Of a stretch of DNA of 64,000 bases, positions 10,964 through 22,300 are shown in pieces. Positions within the stretch are counted from its first letter, which is position 1. Each line of letters begins with the position of its first letter. The position numbers and the translations under genes are program-made. The notes beneath the pieces were generated by a model. The model had not been told where the DNA came from. It ran no database searches and saw nothing but the letters and a program-made list of their open reading frames with translations. The DNA comes from Pachysolen tannophilus NRRL Y-2460 (taxonomy: Eukaryota; Ascomycota; Pichiomycetes; Alaninales; Pachysolenaceae): positions 99,233 through 163,232 of the forward strand of contig KV454014.1 of assembly GCA_001661245.1 (NCBI GenBank), written 5' to 3'.

Positions 10964-11520
10964 TGAAAAGGCCAAAGCCAAAAAAAAAAAAAGAATAAAA
11001 AAGTACAGTTTCTCTATTTAAATCGTTTCTTGTTTTTATACTTTTATAGATCGATCAGTTGAGATTACTAGCACAAACTTTGAGATCATACTAAATCTTT
11101 TCACCTTTTCAAGATGATTATATAGTTAAGTAGAATAATTGGAATAAATAGAATTAAATTATAAGACAGTTTTTGCCAGATTGTAGTCTTTTAGACATAT
11201 TCTCATCGAAATGCACAAATATGCTTGATTCTAATTGAAGTCTCAGAACTTGCATATAAACTTGCAGCTAAATACATTTAATTTGAAAAGTAACAAGATT
11301 GAATATTTTTCTCTTCATTATTTCTATAAAAGATTTCTCTGCTTTCATTTGGGTTTAGGGTTTCTTAGAGTTATAAAAAGGGTAAATATTACGATTTCTA
11401 TATGTTATTGTGAAAAAAGTTGATAAAATAAAGTACATGAATTTATAGAAACTAGTATATATAAAGTAATGAGCAAAAACAAAAATGCTCCAGATGTGTT
11501 TCACTTATGAGAAAATTGTT
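10964..11520. other. Convergent spacer between SPS1 and PTC7
   Basis: Both flanking genes end here. The stretch is A+T-rich with a poly-A run at 10980-10992 and one TTAGGG-type motif near 11354. Nothing else is identifiable. Confidence 0.5.
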
Positions 11521-12726
11521 TTAAGAAACCTGAACCATAACAACAGTTATATCATCATATTTCCCACCGGTATAAGCTTGTCCAGTTAGTTTTGATAATT
11601 CTTGAGCAAATACACTTGGATATTTATGGTCTCTACTTAACTTATTAACTTTTGTAACAAAATGTTTATTAATTTTTAAAAGTGAAGTTTCATCTTCCAC
11701 TTTATTTTCATTGAATTCATCCGTTAAGAAATTTGAAATATCATCAGTACAAACATTATCTGTAACACCATCTGTGGCGAACATGATAATATCACCTTTT
11801 TGTAAATTAAATTGTTGATAATCTTGTGCATCTGATGGCTTATCTTGAATATATCTTTTCCCTTGCAGTTCAGAAGCTTCTAAGATAGATTTAGGAATTA
11901 TTGATAATTGGTAAGGCGTATTAAAACCATGAGTTTGTTCTTTTGATTGGAAAATACAATTAAATCTAATATCTCTATTATTTCCCAGATTTATAATTGG
12001 GCGAAATACACCAAACCATGAATCTCCTAAATTTGTTACATCCAATTTACCTTTTGAATTAATAGTACCAAAACATATAGTAGTTCCACCAACTTGAACT
12101 TTTTCTTCTTTTAAAATTTCATTAAATGAAGATTCTAATAATTTCTTATTATCCCCATTATAATTTCCAATTTCAAAAAATTTCTTTAATTTTTCACATA
12201 ATTCTCTTGAAATATATGAAGAATCATAACCTAATTCAGACCAACCCCCCACACCATCTGCCACACCAATAATTATAGAATTTTCAAGATTATTAAATCC
12301 AATAACATAATTATCTTCACCTGTTGGAGATAAAGAACTTCCTAAATTTTTCCCCTGTTGTTGGAAAAAAGTACCTTTTTGTTCTGAATCTCTATCCTTT
12401 GGTTGATAAGCAATAGAAATATTATATTTGAAAAAAGAATCTAATAATTTACTTGAATTTGTTGATGAGCCGCTCGCTCCAGAAAATTTTGAAGAAGAAG
12501 AAGAGAAAAAAGCACGCTTCCAAACTAGCGTCGTTGAAGTGGTCCTACCCGTTGTAGTGGCCATAGCCATAGCCATAGCTGTAATCCCTGCTGTAGCTCT
12601 CAAGTTAATTTTAGAAAAACCAACATATTGTCTACTCACTGATGATGCCATTGAAACCGAATTTGAAGAATAAGATAAAAAACGGTTCCCCGCCAAAAAC
12701 TTTTTCCTCGTTGAACCGACAATCAT
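11521..12726 (-). CDS. Mitochondrial PP2C phosphatase Ptc7
   Basis: A 401-aa PP2C-type (PPM) Ser/Thr phosphatase. The first 75 or so residues are Ser/Ala/Arg-rich without acidic residues, as expected of a mitochondrial presequence. The catalytic domain follows: GEDNYV (about 138, first metal-binding Asp), GVADGVGGW (about 153-161, the PP2C signature), GDSWFGVFR, then MFATDGVTDNV and C-terminal GGKYDDITVVMV (near 390), which carry the remaining metal ligands. The DGVGGW and KYDDIT forms are typical of Ptc7, which dephosphorylates coenzyme Q biosynthesis proteins such as Coq7. In Saccharomyces PTC7 is known for a retained, translatable intron near the N-terminus. I see no intron signals here; the hydrophobic Ala-Met stretch at about 50-56 is encoded by a GCCATA hexanucleotide repeat. 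The ATG at 12726 is the first in frame. Confidence 0.9.
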   Translation of the reverse strand: MIVGSTRKKFLAGNRFLSYSSNSVSMASSVSRQYVGFSKINLRATAGITAMAMAMATTTGRTTSTTLVWKRAFFSSSSSKFSGASGSSTNSSKLLDSFFKYNISIAYQPKDRDSEQKGTFFQQQGKNLGSSLSPTGEDNYVIGFNNLENSIIIGVADGVGGWSELGYDSSYISRELCEKLKKFFEIGNYNGDNKKLLESSFNEILKEEKVQVGGTTICFGTINSKGKLDVTNLGDSWFGVFRPIINLGNNRDIRFNCIFQSKEQTHGFNTPYQLSIIPKSILEASELQGKRYIQDKPSDAQDYQQFNLQKGDIIMFATDGVTDNVCTDDISNFLTDEFNENKVEDETSLLKINKHFVTKVNKLSRDHKYPSVFAQELSKLTGQAYTGGKYDDITVVMVQVS

Positions 12727-13247
12727 TTTTTTTTTACTTAATTTTTATTCTCTTATTCTCTTTCTTTAAACGAATCCCCTCAACACCATTAAAGATTATA
12801 TCAATGTGAACTAAAGGAGAAATTTAAAAATTATTCAACTTGTGTTTTTTTTACCAAAGTGAAAAAATGGTCTTTAGTACTACGTTTGGTCAATCTTTAC
12901 CATAATAGTAAAAGAAGACTTATTTAACCAAAGTTTTTGTGTTTCCCGTCCACGACCCGTCGAATTATATGGGTGAAGAAGTTATTATAAAGTAAGTTGG
13001 AAATGATTCTATAAAAGATTGAGAAAGTTTAGTTTTGCTTTTAATTGGGTTCTATGGTTTTGAGTTAAGATTCCAGTTATTTATTTATAGAATACATTGT
13101 TCATTATTTTTTTTTTTAGTAAAACGGAAATATCGAAAAAAATCTCTTTAAATGAAAAGAAAAGAAAAGAAAAGAAAAGAAAAAAAATGTAAAAAGAAAA
13201 TATGATATAGTGAAAGGGAGGAGGAAAGCTTGTATTTTTTTTCTTGT
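12727..13247. other. PTC7 promoter and TIM11 3' flank
   Basis: 521 nt holding the PTC7 upstream region and the TIM11 terminator region. It contains an AAAAG tandem repeat at 13152-13184. A locally GC-richer patch, CCCGTCCACGACCCGTCG, lies at 12946-12963. No coding frame was seen. Confidence 0.5.
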
Positions 13248-13529
13248 TCAATTTTTCAAACCTTCAACAGCACCCAAGATAACTTTAGCAAAGTCAATGT
13301 TTGGATCATCCAAGTTAAGTGAACCAATTGCTTCTGTCTTTGTCTCTGCTGGAGCATTCAATTTAGCATACTCTGCCTTGGCCTCAGCAATCAACTTTTG
13401 CTTATGGGCATATTCCAGTTGTTCTTCTTTTTCCTTACCAGCAGACTTCAATACTTGGTTATGATAAACACCGTAAACTACACCAGCAGCTAATGAAGAC
13501 CATCTTAAAACGTTAAAAGTAGTTGACAT
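13248..13529 (-). CDS. ATP synthase subunit e (Atp21/Tim11)
   Basis: A 93-aa protein. Residues 5-22 form the single membrane helix with the GxxxG motif (G16-x3-G20) needed for subunit e and g contact. It is followed by a charged coiled-coil-like stretch (about 28-56, ending KAEYAKL) and the conserved C-terminal block LNLDDPNIDFAKVILGAVE (about 71-89). Length and motifs match Saccharomyces Tim11 (96 aa). The protein sits in the inner mitochondrial membrane and helps ATP synthase dimerise, which shapes cristae. The codon for residue 38 (13416-13418) is CTG, where the Saccharomyces protein has Ala; this bears on the genetic-code question. The ATG at 13529 is the only sensible start. Confidence 0.95.
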   Translation of the reverse strand: MSTTFNVLRWSSLAAGVVYGVYHNQVLKSAGKEKEEQLEYAHKQKLIAEAKAEYAKLNAPAETKTEAIGSLNLDDPNIDFAKVILGAVEGLKN

Positions 13530-14252
13530 TTTTTTTTCTTCTTTTTTTCTTTCTTTTTTTTTTCTGTTTTGTTTTGGTTTCCCCTTATATAATCTCTATT
13601 TTATATAATTGAAGAAATATATATAAAAATATATAATTTATTCCTAATTTACTTTTATCTTAAAAGGATTTGATTTGATTAACTTTTGATGAATATTTAT
13701 CAAATAATTCATCCACCTTAACAAATTACGGTACTTTTCCCTTCTTTTCCATACACTGAAAAATTAGAATTGGTACTAAACCGCACGACCCCGCATTTTT
13801 CATTTGATTTTTTTAATTTTTTTTTAATTTTTTTCTTTTTGTCCGCGAAAAAAACAAAAAACAAAATAAAAAATTTAAAAAATTTAAAAAAAAAGTGAAT
13901 TGAAAATTACGTAATTTGATTGGCTTATGAAAAAAGTATGTGTTGATACACTACTTTTGTGTTTTACTCTTATAGGGAAAATTATACGGTGTAGGGTGTG
14001 TGTGTATATAAAAAAACAATGGTGTAGGAGGTAAATCAAGTGGTGCAAGTAGTGTAGGATGTAAAGACTTTAGAGGTGTAGGGTGCTATTTAACATCCCA
14101 CACCCGGTTTATAGTACACCCTACACCATTCAAATGTATTTACATACATAACACCCCACACCGTGGTGTGAATTTATATTTATATATATATATATATATA
14201 TATATAGAGCAAAGTTTAATTTTTTTTATTTTCTTTCCTTCTAGATTATGTT
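13530..14252. other. TIM11 promoter and VAC1 3' flank with telomere-like motifs
   Basis: About 720 nt. The part next to TIM11 has T-rich tracts. The part at 13988-14170 has a cluster of GGTGTAGGGTG-type motifs on both strands (see the repeat entry), followed by a TA microsatellite (about 14177-14205). No coding frame was seen. Confidence 0.55.
13988..14170. repeat. Cluster of telomere-like / Rap1-like GGTGTAGG motifs
   Basis: Forward-strand copies: GGTGTAGGGTGTG at 13988, GGTGTAGGAGG at 14021, AGTGTAGGATGT at 14051 and GGTGTAGGGTG at 14075. Reverse-strand copies: ACATCCCACACCC at 14093, ACACCCTACACC at 14116 and ACACCCCACACC at 14151. The 14051 and 14075 copies are 24 nt apart. These words resemble the GGTGTACGGATGT core of Candida telomere repeats and Rap1 binding sites. 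They lie 450-640 bp upstream of TIM11, far from any chromosome end visible here. Confidence 0.6.
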
Positions 14253-16310
14253 CTAATTAAACCCGTATTCATCACCTAATCTAGCATCTAACTCATCAAT
14301 TTCTTTACTCAAGTCATTAAGATTCAATTCCAAGCTTTTCAAGTCATCAAATTTTCTCTTTTTCTTACTACTGGAAATCATTTCTTCAACTAAAAATTTT
14401 TGCTCTTTTAAAACCATTAATTTTTCACGGCTCAGTCTTATTTCCAGTTTAGTCAATTTTGGCTTAGTTATAATTGTTTTCACATTAGAAATTTCATTCT
14501 CTATATCTGGTCTTTGTTTAGTCATTGTTGGTATATTTTGAAATGCAATCATGTTTTCTTGTAAAAATAATACAGCTACTGAATATATGGATTTCTCTAA
14601 TTTTAATTCATCATTTGAAATATTATGCAGTTTTTCATCTTCAACAATTTTATGATGTAACTTCTTGGAAATTGAATCCAATTTGGTGAAAAGATCTTTT
14701 AATGCAACCCTTTGTCTTGATATTTCTTGAATAATTTCATGATTATTATTTAATTTGTTCATTGTATCTTCATGAGTTTTTTCATTTTTAGTATTATCTA
14801 AATTATTTAATTTAATTATTGATTTTTTAAAAATTGGAAGTAATTGTTCAATTTTAATTTTATAAATTAATATGGTATCATAAATTCTTAATGTTTCAGA
14901 TTTTTCACCATTAACATCTTTCAAGAAAAGTTTTTTACCAAACATTGATTTTTTACAATTAAGACATATCCTAATAGGTTTGTCCTGTTGTTCAGGTAAT
15001 GGCAGGTAATAATTGGTACCCTTTAACTGAAATTGATCTTGCTCTTGTACCTGTTGGACCTGTTGGACCTGTTGCTTCAGATCAGTTAAACCAATTGATA
15101 AATACTGCATCAAAATATTTATTGGAACCTCCATTGAACACCCATTCTCTAAATTTCCACAAACAACTTCACCACATAATCTACAATGATGTTTCCTCAT
15201 CATGGCAAAATTAAACTTATTGTTGCATATAGTGCAAAATTTATGCTCTTTATCATTCTCCCAATTGACAACTGACATTTCAAAATTTTTAAAATTAAAT
15301 GATAATACATTACCATTTTTTTCCTTTTGGAAAAAATAATAAAATTTTAATAATCTTCTTTCTAATATATTTATTTGTAAATCTTTTTCTTGATTAATTT
15401 TTTGTCTCATTTGTTTAAATAAATCAGTTAAATCTCTAGTATAGGCTAAATCATTATAATGCGGTTTATTTTCAAAACATAGTTGACAAGATCTTACCAT
15501 AACACCATTAATAGAATCATATTGTAAATCTTTATTTATCTTAACTCTAAAGAAAGCATGTTCATTGCAAAAAAGATTACCACATTTCCTACAATTAACA
15601 ATTCCATTTTTAATGTTCAAATTTTTAAAACAATTCTCCATGTGACAAATATCATGTCCTGTTTGCTTTTTCCAATGTGTCTTGGGAATCTCTATTGCTA
15701 AATTTTGTTGTTCTCCAACTGAACTTGACCCATCATTAACTATACTATATGTAAAATTTTTATCATTATCAAAAACATCAAGTTTTACCAAATTTCTAGT
15801 GGGACTTCTAACATTCCCTAAACTTCCTCCTATACTTATTACATCACTTGCTTTCCCAATAACTTTTTTCTTAAACCAACTTTTCAAATCTTCATCAAAA
15901 TTATTAACAGGCTCAAATGATTGGTGTTCATCATCAAGATGTCTATTCAATTGGTTAAGAGTAACCATCTTCTCATTACAAATCGGACATATCAAATTCA
16001 AATCTTCATGTAAATTCATGGAAGGCTCCACTAACAGTGATTGTGACGGTTGTTGCTGATCAAACGAGGAAAGAGACAGTGAAGTGGAAGAATCACTAAC
16101 TGACTGTTCGTTTATAGAATCATGGATCTTAAGGAATTGGTGCAGTGACGATGACAGCGGCTGTCCTTGTGTTAACAGCGATCGACTATTTACCCCATTC
16201 AAATTAGTGGCATCTGAAGCTACTGGACTAGATGTAGAGACAGGTTTCCCTAAAACCCTCTGCCTATGCGTGGATCTATCATTACTCCTATTATTGTTGT
16301 CAGTACTCAT
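14253..16310 (-). CDS. Vac1/Pep7 endosomal tethering protein
   Basis: A 685-aa protein from the ATG at 16310, which is followed by Ser-Thr-Asp-Asn. A longer frame exists upstream but runs through poly-A and has no ATG. Parts: an N-terminal Ser-rich region; a C2H2 finger (about 105-127, CPICNEK and RHLDDEH); a degenerate first FYVE/RING-like finger (about 220-260); a second full FYVE finger (about 353-455) containing RKHHCRLCGEVVC; and a long helical tail with heptad-like Leu/Lys pattern (about 480-680). This order is that of Saccharomyces Vac1 (Pep7, EEA1/Rabenosyn-like), which binds PI3P, Vps21-GTP and Vps45 to tether Golgi vesicles to endosomes. A GTACCTGTTGGACCT repeat encodes a Gln-Val-Gln run inside the second finger. 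Confidence 0.9.
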   Translation of the reverse strand: MSTDNNNRSNDRSTHRQRVLGKPVSTSSPVASDATNLNGVNSRSLLTQGQPLSSSLHQFLKIHDSINEQSVSDSSTSLSLSSFDQQQPSQSLLVEPSMNLHEDLNLICPICNEKMVTLNQLNRHLDDEHQSFEPVNNFDEDLKSWFKKKVIGKASDVISIGGSLGNVRSPTRNLVKLDVFDNDKNFTYSIVNDGSSSVGEQQNLAIEIPKTHWKKQTGHDICHMENCFKNLNIKNGIVNCRKCGNLFCNEHAFFRVKINKDLQYDSINGVMVRSCQLCFENKPHYNDLAYTRDLTDLFKQMRQKINQEKDLQINILERRLLKFYYFFQKEKNGNVLSFNFKNFEMSVVNWENDKEHKFCTICNNKFNFAMMRKHHCRLCGEVVCGNLENGCSMEVPINILMQYLSIGLTDLKQQVQQVQQVQEQDQFQLKGTNYYLPLPEQQDKPIRICLNCKKSMFGKKLFLKDVNGEKSETLRIYDTILIYKIKIEQLLPIFKKSIIKLNNLDNTKNEKTHEDTMNKLNNNHEIIQEISRQRVALKDLFTKLDSISKKLHHKIVEDEKLHNISNDELKLEKSIYSVAVLFLQENMIAFQNIPTMTKQRPDIENEISNVKTIITKPKLTKLEIRLSREKLMVLKEQKFLVEEMISSSKKKRKFDDLKSLELNLNDLSKEIDELDARLGDEYGFN

Positions 16311-16725
16311 ACTAATTAAATGCTTCTTTAATACCGGTTTCCCCCTAATAAAATAAAATAAAAAAAAAAAAAAAAAAAAAAAAAAAAGAAAAAGAAGCAC
16401 AAAAACTATTATTCAAATATTTTATCAAGTTTCATTCACAATCTTCTCTTCACAATACTATTATCGTCAACTCTCAACTCTCAACACATATTCATTAATC
16501 TACAATATAGTTAGTTATCTATTTAATATATCATCAACTCCTGATATGGTTTACAAAACACAAAGTCGTGTATGTTAGAAGTAGTACTATCAAAGTGATT
16601 TGGTTAGTAACCATCTAGAGATGGTAAAATGCTACGAGAATGGATTAATTTGAGACGAAATTAATGTTGGAACCGCTATGGAGGTTCTAAGGTATTATAT
16701 TCTCTGAGATAATTTGAAAGATCTT
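16311..16725. other. VAC1 promoter and AKR1 3' flank
   Basis: Poly-A tract at 16356-16388, just upstream of the VAC1 start; otherwise plain sequence. No frame or motif that I can name. Confidence 0.5.
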
Positions 16726-19035
16726 CTATACAATTTGTTCTGGATTTCTCGGTGGGAATTCATATAGCTTGTAGTAATCTATTAGACGGCCATTCAAGTT
16801 ACCTTCGCCTCTAATTGGTAACTTGATTAAAGTTCTCAAATTGTAGCTCTCATCTTCGTCTTTGATGAACCAAAAATCTAACAAGTTTTGAGCTACACCA
16901 TAATTTGTTTCGTGGACATGTGTCTTATATTTTGCCAGATCATTCATTGTAATGAAAAATTGATCAATACCCAATAATTTTAATATTGAAGAACGAGCTA
17001 ATATTGTTGAGCAACATGAAGCAATGTTTAAATGGCGATGGTTGTGGTTGTGATTGTGATTGTGATTATTATTAGCTGCATTTGTACCGTTCGTAGGGGA
17101 TTGCTGTGAGTGTTGAGCACCAGGACCTGAAGTTGTGCCACCACTGGTGATAATATCATCTTCACCTGTAGAATCCTCATCATGTAAATATTCAGAAGGA
17201 ACACTCGAATAAAATGGGTTAACTACATTACCATGAGGATCACGATCAGCTGTATGCATATTTTTGGCTTCCCATGTCGTTAACCCAGTACAAATTTGAA
17301 ATATTTGTCCAATATTTAATAATGTTAACCAAATACATTGAATAACACAGAAAACACTTAAATTGAAAATAAATGATTCTTGTTGGAAACCTTTACATAA
17401 ACTATCAGATAAAATTGAACATGTATATTCGGTTTCATTACCAAAATTATCAAAAACTTTTTGATTAGGAATTTTATCAAAATGAGAATTCACCAATGAT
17501 AAAAACAGTATTATAGAAACTTCGAGTGATAAAATAAACGTTATAAATAATTTATGATTTCTTACACCAACATCGTTATAAATCCAAGGACAATAATGAT
17601 CAAATTTGGCCACTAATGCTTTCCCAAAAGATGAATATCTTGATCTTAAAGGTTTTCTAATAAATGTCTTTATGCAAAAATTATTAGAATCATATTTTTT
17701 CAAATATAATAAATTGATAATAGAAGATTGAATATCTTCCCTTTTAGATGGTATGGGTATATAACCTGGATTAATAAACATTGATTTGAAAAACGTTGAT
17801 AATGATAAAGTAGCTCCTATTAAAAATAATACATTCATAAAGATATGATTTTCAAAAGTTGTTGGTAATACGAAAACAAACCATACTATTATTACCCAAA
17901 ATGAAGTACCTGAAAAGAGACCTGAAAAATATGGAGTTCTTAATAATGGATTTGAATGATTATTATAAATGGGTACAATTAATTTAAGCATTGCAAAATG
18001 TTGTAAAAATAAAATTAAAAATGCTATTATAGCTTTTGGAATACCAAAACCTTTTGAAAATGTTAATATTTTAAAAGCAAGAGGGAAAGAAGCATAAGGT
18101 AATAAAAAAGTTATAATTTTTGCAGTTTTAGAACTTAATTTATAATTAATTTTATTTCCAGCTTTATTATAACCTGCTTCTTTCAACGCCATGTAAAGCT
18201 TATCTGAACAATTCATATCAATAGCAATATCAAAACAATTTTTACCTTCATTATTTCGAAGATTAATATCACCTCCTGCTTCAATTAAATTTATCATTAT
18301 TGATTTAACACCTCTAATCAATGACCAATGTAAAGGTGTAAACCCAGCTTCATCAATCTTTGTTACATCTGCACCATTTTTAAGTAATACATCACAACTT
18401 AAAGAATCTCCCTGATATGCAGCCCAATGTAAAGCTGTTCTTGATGAAGGATCTGTCGAATCAACTGGAATATCAGTAAAATTCAACAAATAAATTATTG
18501 CCATCACATTCGAAGAATGTGTTGCTAAATGCAAGCAATTAAAACCTTGTGAATCTTTTAAAGATGGATTAGCCTTACACTCTCTAATTAAAAAATCAGC
18601 AATATAAACCAATCCATAACGACATGCCCAATGTAAAGGCGTTGCATTCAAAACACCACCTCTAGAATTTGGATCAGCACCTTTTGACACTAAATATTTC
18701 ACAACACTTAATCTATTATTTATCGACGCCCAATGTAATCCTGTAACATTTTCCGTATCATGATCATCAACAGAAACCGTAGATGATTCAATCAACTCTC
18801 TAATGGTCTTCAAATCTCCCTTTTGACAAGCCGCCATATAATCCGCAATAACAGGATCATCCACACCTAAACTTTCATCTTGCTCATTACTGAAATCTCT
18901 ATTATTAACAGCAGTAGTACTGCTTATTGATTCTAAATCAGAACCTTCATTAATATCATCATCACTATTTTTTGTATGTGTACTTCTCAAGGTCTCCAAT
19001 TCATTTGTTTCTCGACCAACTTGTTCTTCACTCAT
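16726..19035 (-). CDS. Akr1-type ankyrin-repeat palmitoyltransferase (DHYC)
   Basis: A 769-aa protein. An acidic N-terminus (1-65) is followed by about six ankyrin repeats (about 65-280; repeated GxTPLHWA-like units such as TALHWAAYQGD). Then come four or more membrane helices (about 300-420), the cysteine-rich catalytic stretch with IRKPLRSRYSSF and DHYCPWIYNDVGVRNHKLF (about 455-490), two more helices, and a polar tail with a His/Asn repeat. Akr1 enzymes use DHYC instead of DHHC, as here. They palmitoylate substrates such as Yck1/2 at the Golgi and act in endocytosis and pheromone signalling. The length fits Saccharomyces Akr1 (764 aa) closely. A paralogue-like Akr2 assignment cannot be excluded. 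Confidence 0.92.
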   Translation of the reverse strand: MSEEQVGRETNELETLRSTHTKNSDDDINEGSDLESISSTTAVNNRDFSNEQDESLGVDDPVIADYMAACQKGDLKTIRELIESSTVSVDDHDTENVTGLHWASINNRLSVVKYLVSKGADPNSRGGVLNATPLHWACRYGLVYIADFLIRECKANPSLKDSQGFNCLHLATHSSNVMAIIYLLNFTDIPVDSTDPSSRTALHWAAYQGDSLSCDVLLKNGADVTKIDEAGFTPLHWSLIRGVKSIMINLIEAGGDINLRNNEGKNCFDIAIDMNCSDKLYMALKEAGYNKAGNKINYKLSSKTAKIITFLLPYASFPLAFKILTFSKGFGIPKAIIAFLILFLQHFAMLKLIVPIYNNHSNPLLRTPYFSGLFSGTSFWVIIVWFVFVLPTTFENHIFMNVLFLIGATLSLSTFFKSMFINPGYIPIPSKREDIQSSIINLLYLKKYDSNNFCIKTFIRKPLRSRYSSFGKALVAKFDHYCPWIYNDVGVRNHKLFITFILSLEVSIILFLSLVNSHFDKIPNQKVFDNFGNETEYTCSILSDSLCKGFQQESFIFNLSVFCVIQCIWLTLLNIGQIFQICTGLTTWEAKNMHTADRDPHGNVVNPFYSSVPSEYLHDEDSTGEDDIITSGGTTSGPGAQHSQQSPTNGTNAANNNHNHNHNHNHRHLNIASCCSTILARSSILKLLGIDQFFITMNDLAKYKTHVHETNYGVAQNLLDFWFIKDEDESYNLRTLIKLPIRGEGNLNGRLIDYYKLYEFPPRNPEQIV

Positions 19036-19340
19036 ATTGTTTCTTACACTTCTGTCACTAACTGACTAACTCACTTCTCCTATTACTATACCAACGATAT
19101 ATATGGTCCGTTTCTATAATTATTCAAATGTATTATAGTGATAACTAATCCTTTTACCTAACAACTTCTTTGACTTTGCCCCAAACAAAAAAACAGAAAA
19201 CAAATAAAAAAAAAAAAGGTGTTTTCGCGCAGGTGATGATTTTAGGCCAGTTCACCGAAGAAAGTTGACTACGAGAACCAAATGAATATGGGAAATAACA
19301 ATTAAAATATCTATAAAATGACACTATATAGGATGGAAGG
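19036..19340. other. AKR1 promoter and NMD2 3' flank
   Basis: 305 nt with a poly-A tract at 19206-19216 and a short CCCCAAACAAA stretch. Nothing further is identifiable. Confidence 0.45.
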
Positions 19341-22300
19341 CTAATCTTTGATTCCTTTTAAAACTATATTTTTAATTCTATCCTTTTCAGAACGTTGTTT
19401 TATACCTTCTCTCATGATTTTACTGGCAAATTTTTCATCGTTTGAAAGTTCGACTTTTGTTGATACTAATCTCTTATTCTTTGAGTTTCTGGTGACAAAA
19501 GTGAAAGCTACTGAGCTATTGGCATCGTCGAGTTTTTGGTTGCTGTTATTGTTTGGGTATAGCATGGATTTTGATGGCACTGGTGCATTGAATTTATGTT
19601 TTTCCAATTTTCTATTTTCCATACTTTGAACAATCATTCTATCAAACTCTCTTTGCAACTCCTCTTCTATTTTCCTGTCGTGTTCTTCTTGTAGTTTGAG
19701 CTCATACTTGTCATTTATCAGGTTTTCCTTTTCTTCTTCAAGCTCATCTTCCTCGTAGTCATCGTCGTCAATATAATTTCCTGTCTCGCCGTCTTCGTCG
19801 ACTTCTGTCTTTGCATCTTCTTCTTCGTCTTCTTCCTCAGAATCTACTTCTTCGTCTTCTTCTTCTTCGTCATCTTCTTCTTCACCTTCATCATCTTCGT
19901 CTTCATCGTCATCTTCTTCATCTTCGTAATCATCTTCATCTTGGTAATCTTCTTCTTCTTCTTCCCCATCTTCTTCTATATCTTCATCTTCTGCTATGTC
20001 CATCCCGGATTCTTCCTCTTCTTCCCCAACGTTATTCAACTTCATAGTTGTCAAGATCTCTTGTAAATTTTGAACAGCCTCTTGCAAACTATTTGCTTTC
20101 TGGAATTCTGGTTTAACTTTCAGATACATTTGAATAATTTTAAATGAAGTGTCCATTGGTATTGGGTGAACCTTGGTCCAACAATAATAGTCAAAATAAT
20201 ATAAAAATAATTCAATTTTTTCTCTTTGAGTTTTAGTGGTAATCGTCATATCAACAATGCTTAATATGACACAGCATAACTGAATTCTAAAATAATCATC
20301 TGGAGGATCCAATTCAGTCATTTGGTTTGGCATTGGGTTATTATTCAAATGACCAAAACAGAGTAGCTTGTACAAGACTGTGATGATAACATTCATATTA
20401 ATCAAGCGATTGTTAAATAATTCAGATAAATATTTCACATCAGCAACTCTTTTCCTATTAATTCTGTAATCATTGATTTCTAACCCTCTTTGAATATTTT
20501 CAATTACAGAATCTATTACATAGGTAAGTAACGATTTCGAACTTTTTGATAATTCTTTTACAATCTTTGCCAAATAAACAATATTTTCGTAATTTACCTT
20601 ATCTGGAGATGTTAAAAGATCTATCAATAAAGTGAGATATTTTGATTCAGGGTCATTTCTCCAATCAAATTTTTTTAATAACGATAAAATTTTTGATAGA
20701 TTTTCCTTGTTTAATTCTTGCCTTATTAATCTTTTCAAAAACATTTCTTCTAAAGATAAATTGTCATCAGTTTTATTATCAAGAGATTTAGACGATATTG
20801 GCTTCACCGTTAAAAGCATAGTGTCAAGTGAATATCTTTCATTGACTGAAAGTTTCTCCTTCATTCTTTTAGCTGCCAAGAGCTCCAACATCTCAGAAAA
20901 TAACTTTTCATATTCTTGATCATGTAATAAGAATCGACCACAATTTTCAAATAATATACCTAAAATTTCAATATTATTCTTAGTTGTAATGTTTAAGATC
21001 AAACTTCTAATTTTATGAAACAAAATATGGATCGGCACCAATTTAAATTTTATGAATTCGCAAAAAAATATAATATTCTTCACATTTAATTTATTATTAT
21101 GAATTTGCGATCGAAAACCTTTATCAAGATATTCAATAATTTCATCTTTCAAATCGGTTAAATAGGCTTTGTTAATAGCAATAAACCTAGCATAATATTT
21201 AGTTTTTGACAAATCTTGATTCTCAATGAAAGCTTTGAACAATCTGTTTCTAGAAGCTTTATTATTCAATTTCATATACCAAAAATCGTAAACAATATTA
21301 TCTGTATCTTTCTGAGTAGTACAATTATCTAATTGCTCCAAAAATTTATTCATTCTCTCACCCATACTTAGTTCGTTTCCAATTTGTTCACTGCTCTCTA
21401 AGTTAGTATTATTAATTTCAGGTTTAAAATTTAAAATTTCCAGAGAAACTGTTTGTGATATATCTGGAATCTCTGTATAAAATTTTTTCATTTCATCAGT
21501 TCCCCATATTAATAGTTCATCGTTATTGATTGAAGAATTGTTGGTATTTTTAACTAGTTCCGTTATAATAGATGAGTGCTCTGTTGCTATTTTCTCATCA
21601 GCCAAATCAGGCATATCAATTCCAAATAATTCACTTAAATATTCAGAACCATTCTTAAATTTTTCAAAAAGTTTTTCCAAATCTTCAATCTCTATTTCCA
21701 AACCTTCTACAACCTTCCCTGTTTTTAAAGCTATTTGTCTATTTTTATCTGTTTTATAAGTGATTGTTTCCTTCAACTGTTCAGTTCTTGTGATAATGAG
21801 TTGAGTATATGATTTAAACAAATCCAATAAAGATTTTTTCAAATCTGGATTCATAAAAGTATAATCATCATCAAGGATAAATGTAGAATATTTTTTCAAA
21901 TATGTAGTAACTAAGGAAATTGTTAATCCCGACTTCACATTATAATTTAAGATTTCTTTTAATACCAGTAATAATAGTGGTTCATATATTCCTCTATCCA
22001 ATTTTCTAGTGATAAAATCAGGTAAATCAACATTCAGACAACATACTTCAACATTTCTAAATATTCCAACAAAATAAAATTCTGTTAATAACCTTAATAA
22101 TATTTTTTGTTTATTAAGTCTCGCTATATCTTCCTTTTCAGTTTTGTTGTTTTCCAGTGAATTAGATGTTATTACTTGTGTTATTGTCTGACTCTTTGGA
22201 GGATTAGCAATACTAAATAAAAAATTACTCATTAAAAATGGAGTAAATCTATAACTAAACCTTTGATGCAAAACTGAAATAATCTCCACTGCCGCTATAA

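Noticed and set aside
16311-16400. Longer N-terminus for VAC1 with a Phe run
   Set aside because: The extension has no ATG and reads through a poly-A tract; the ATG at 16310 is the better start.
19811-20047. Leu/His-rich open frame opposite NMD2
   Set aside because: It is the reverse reading of the acidic GAA/GAT stretch of NMD2.
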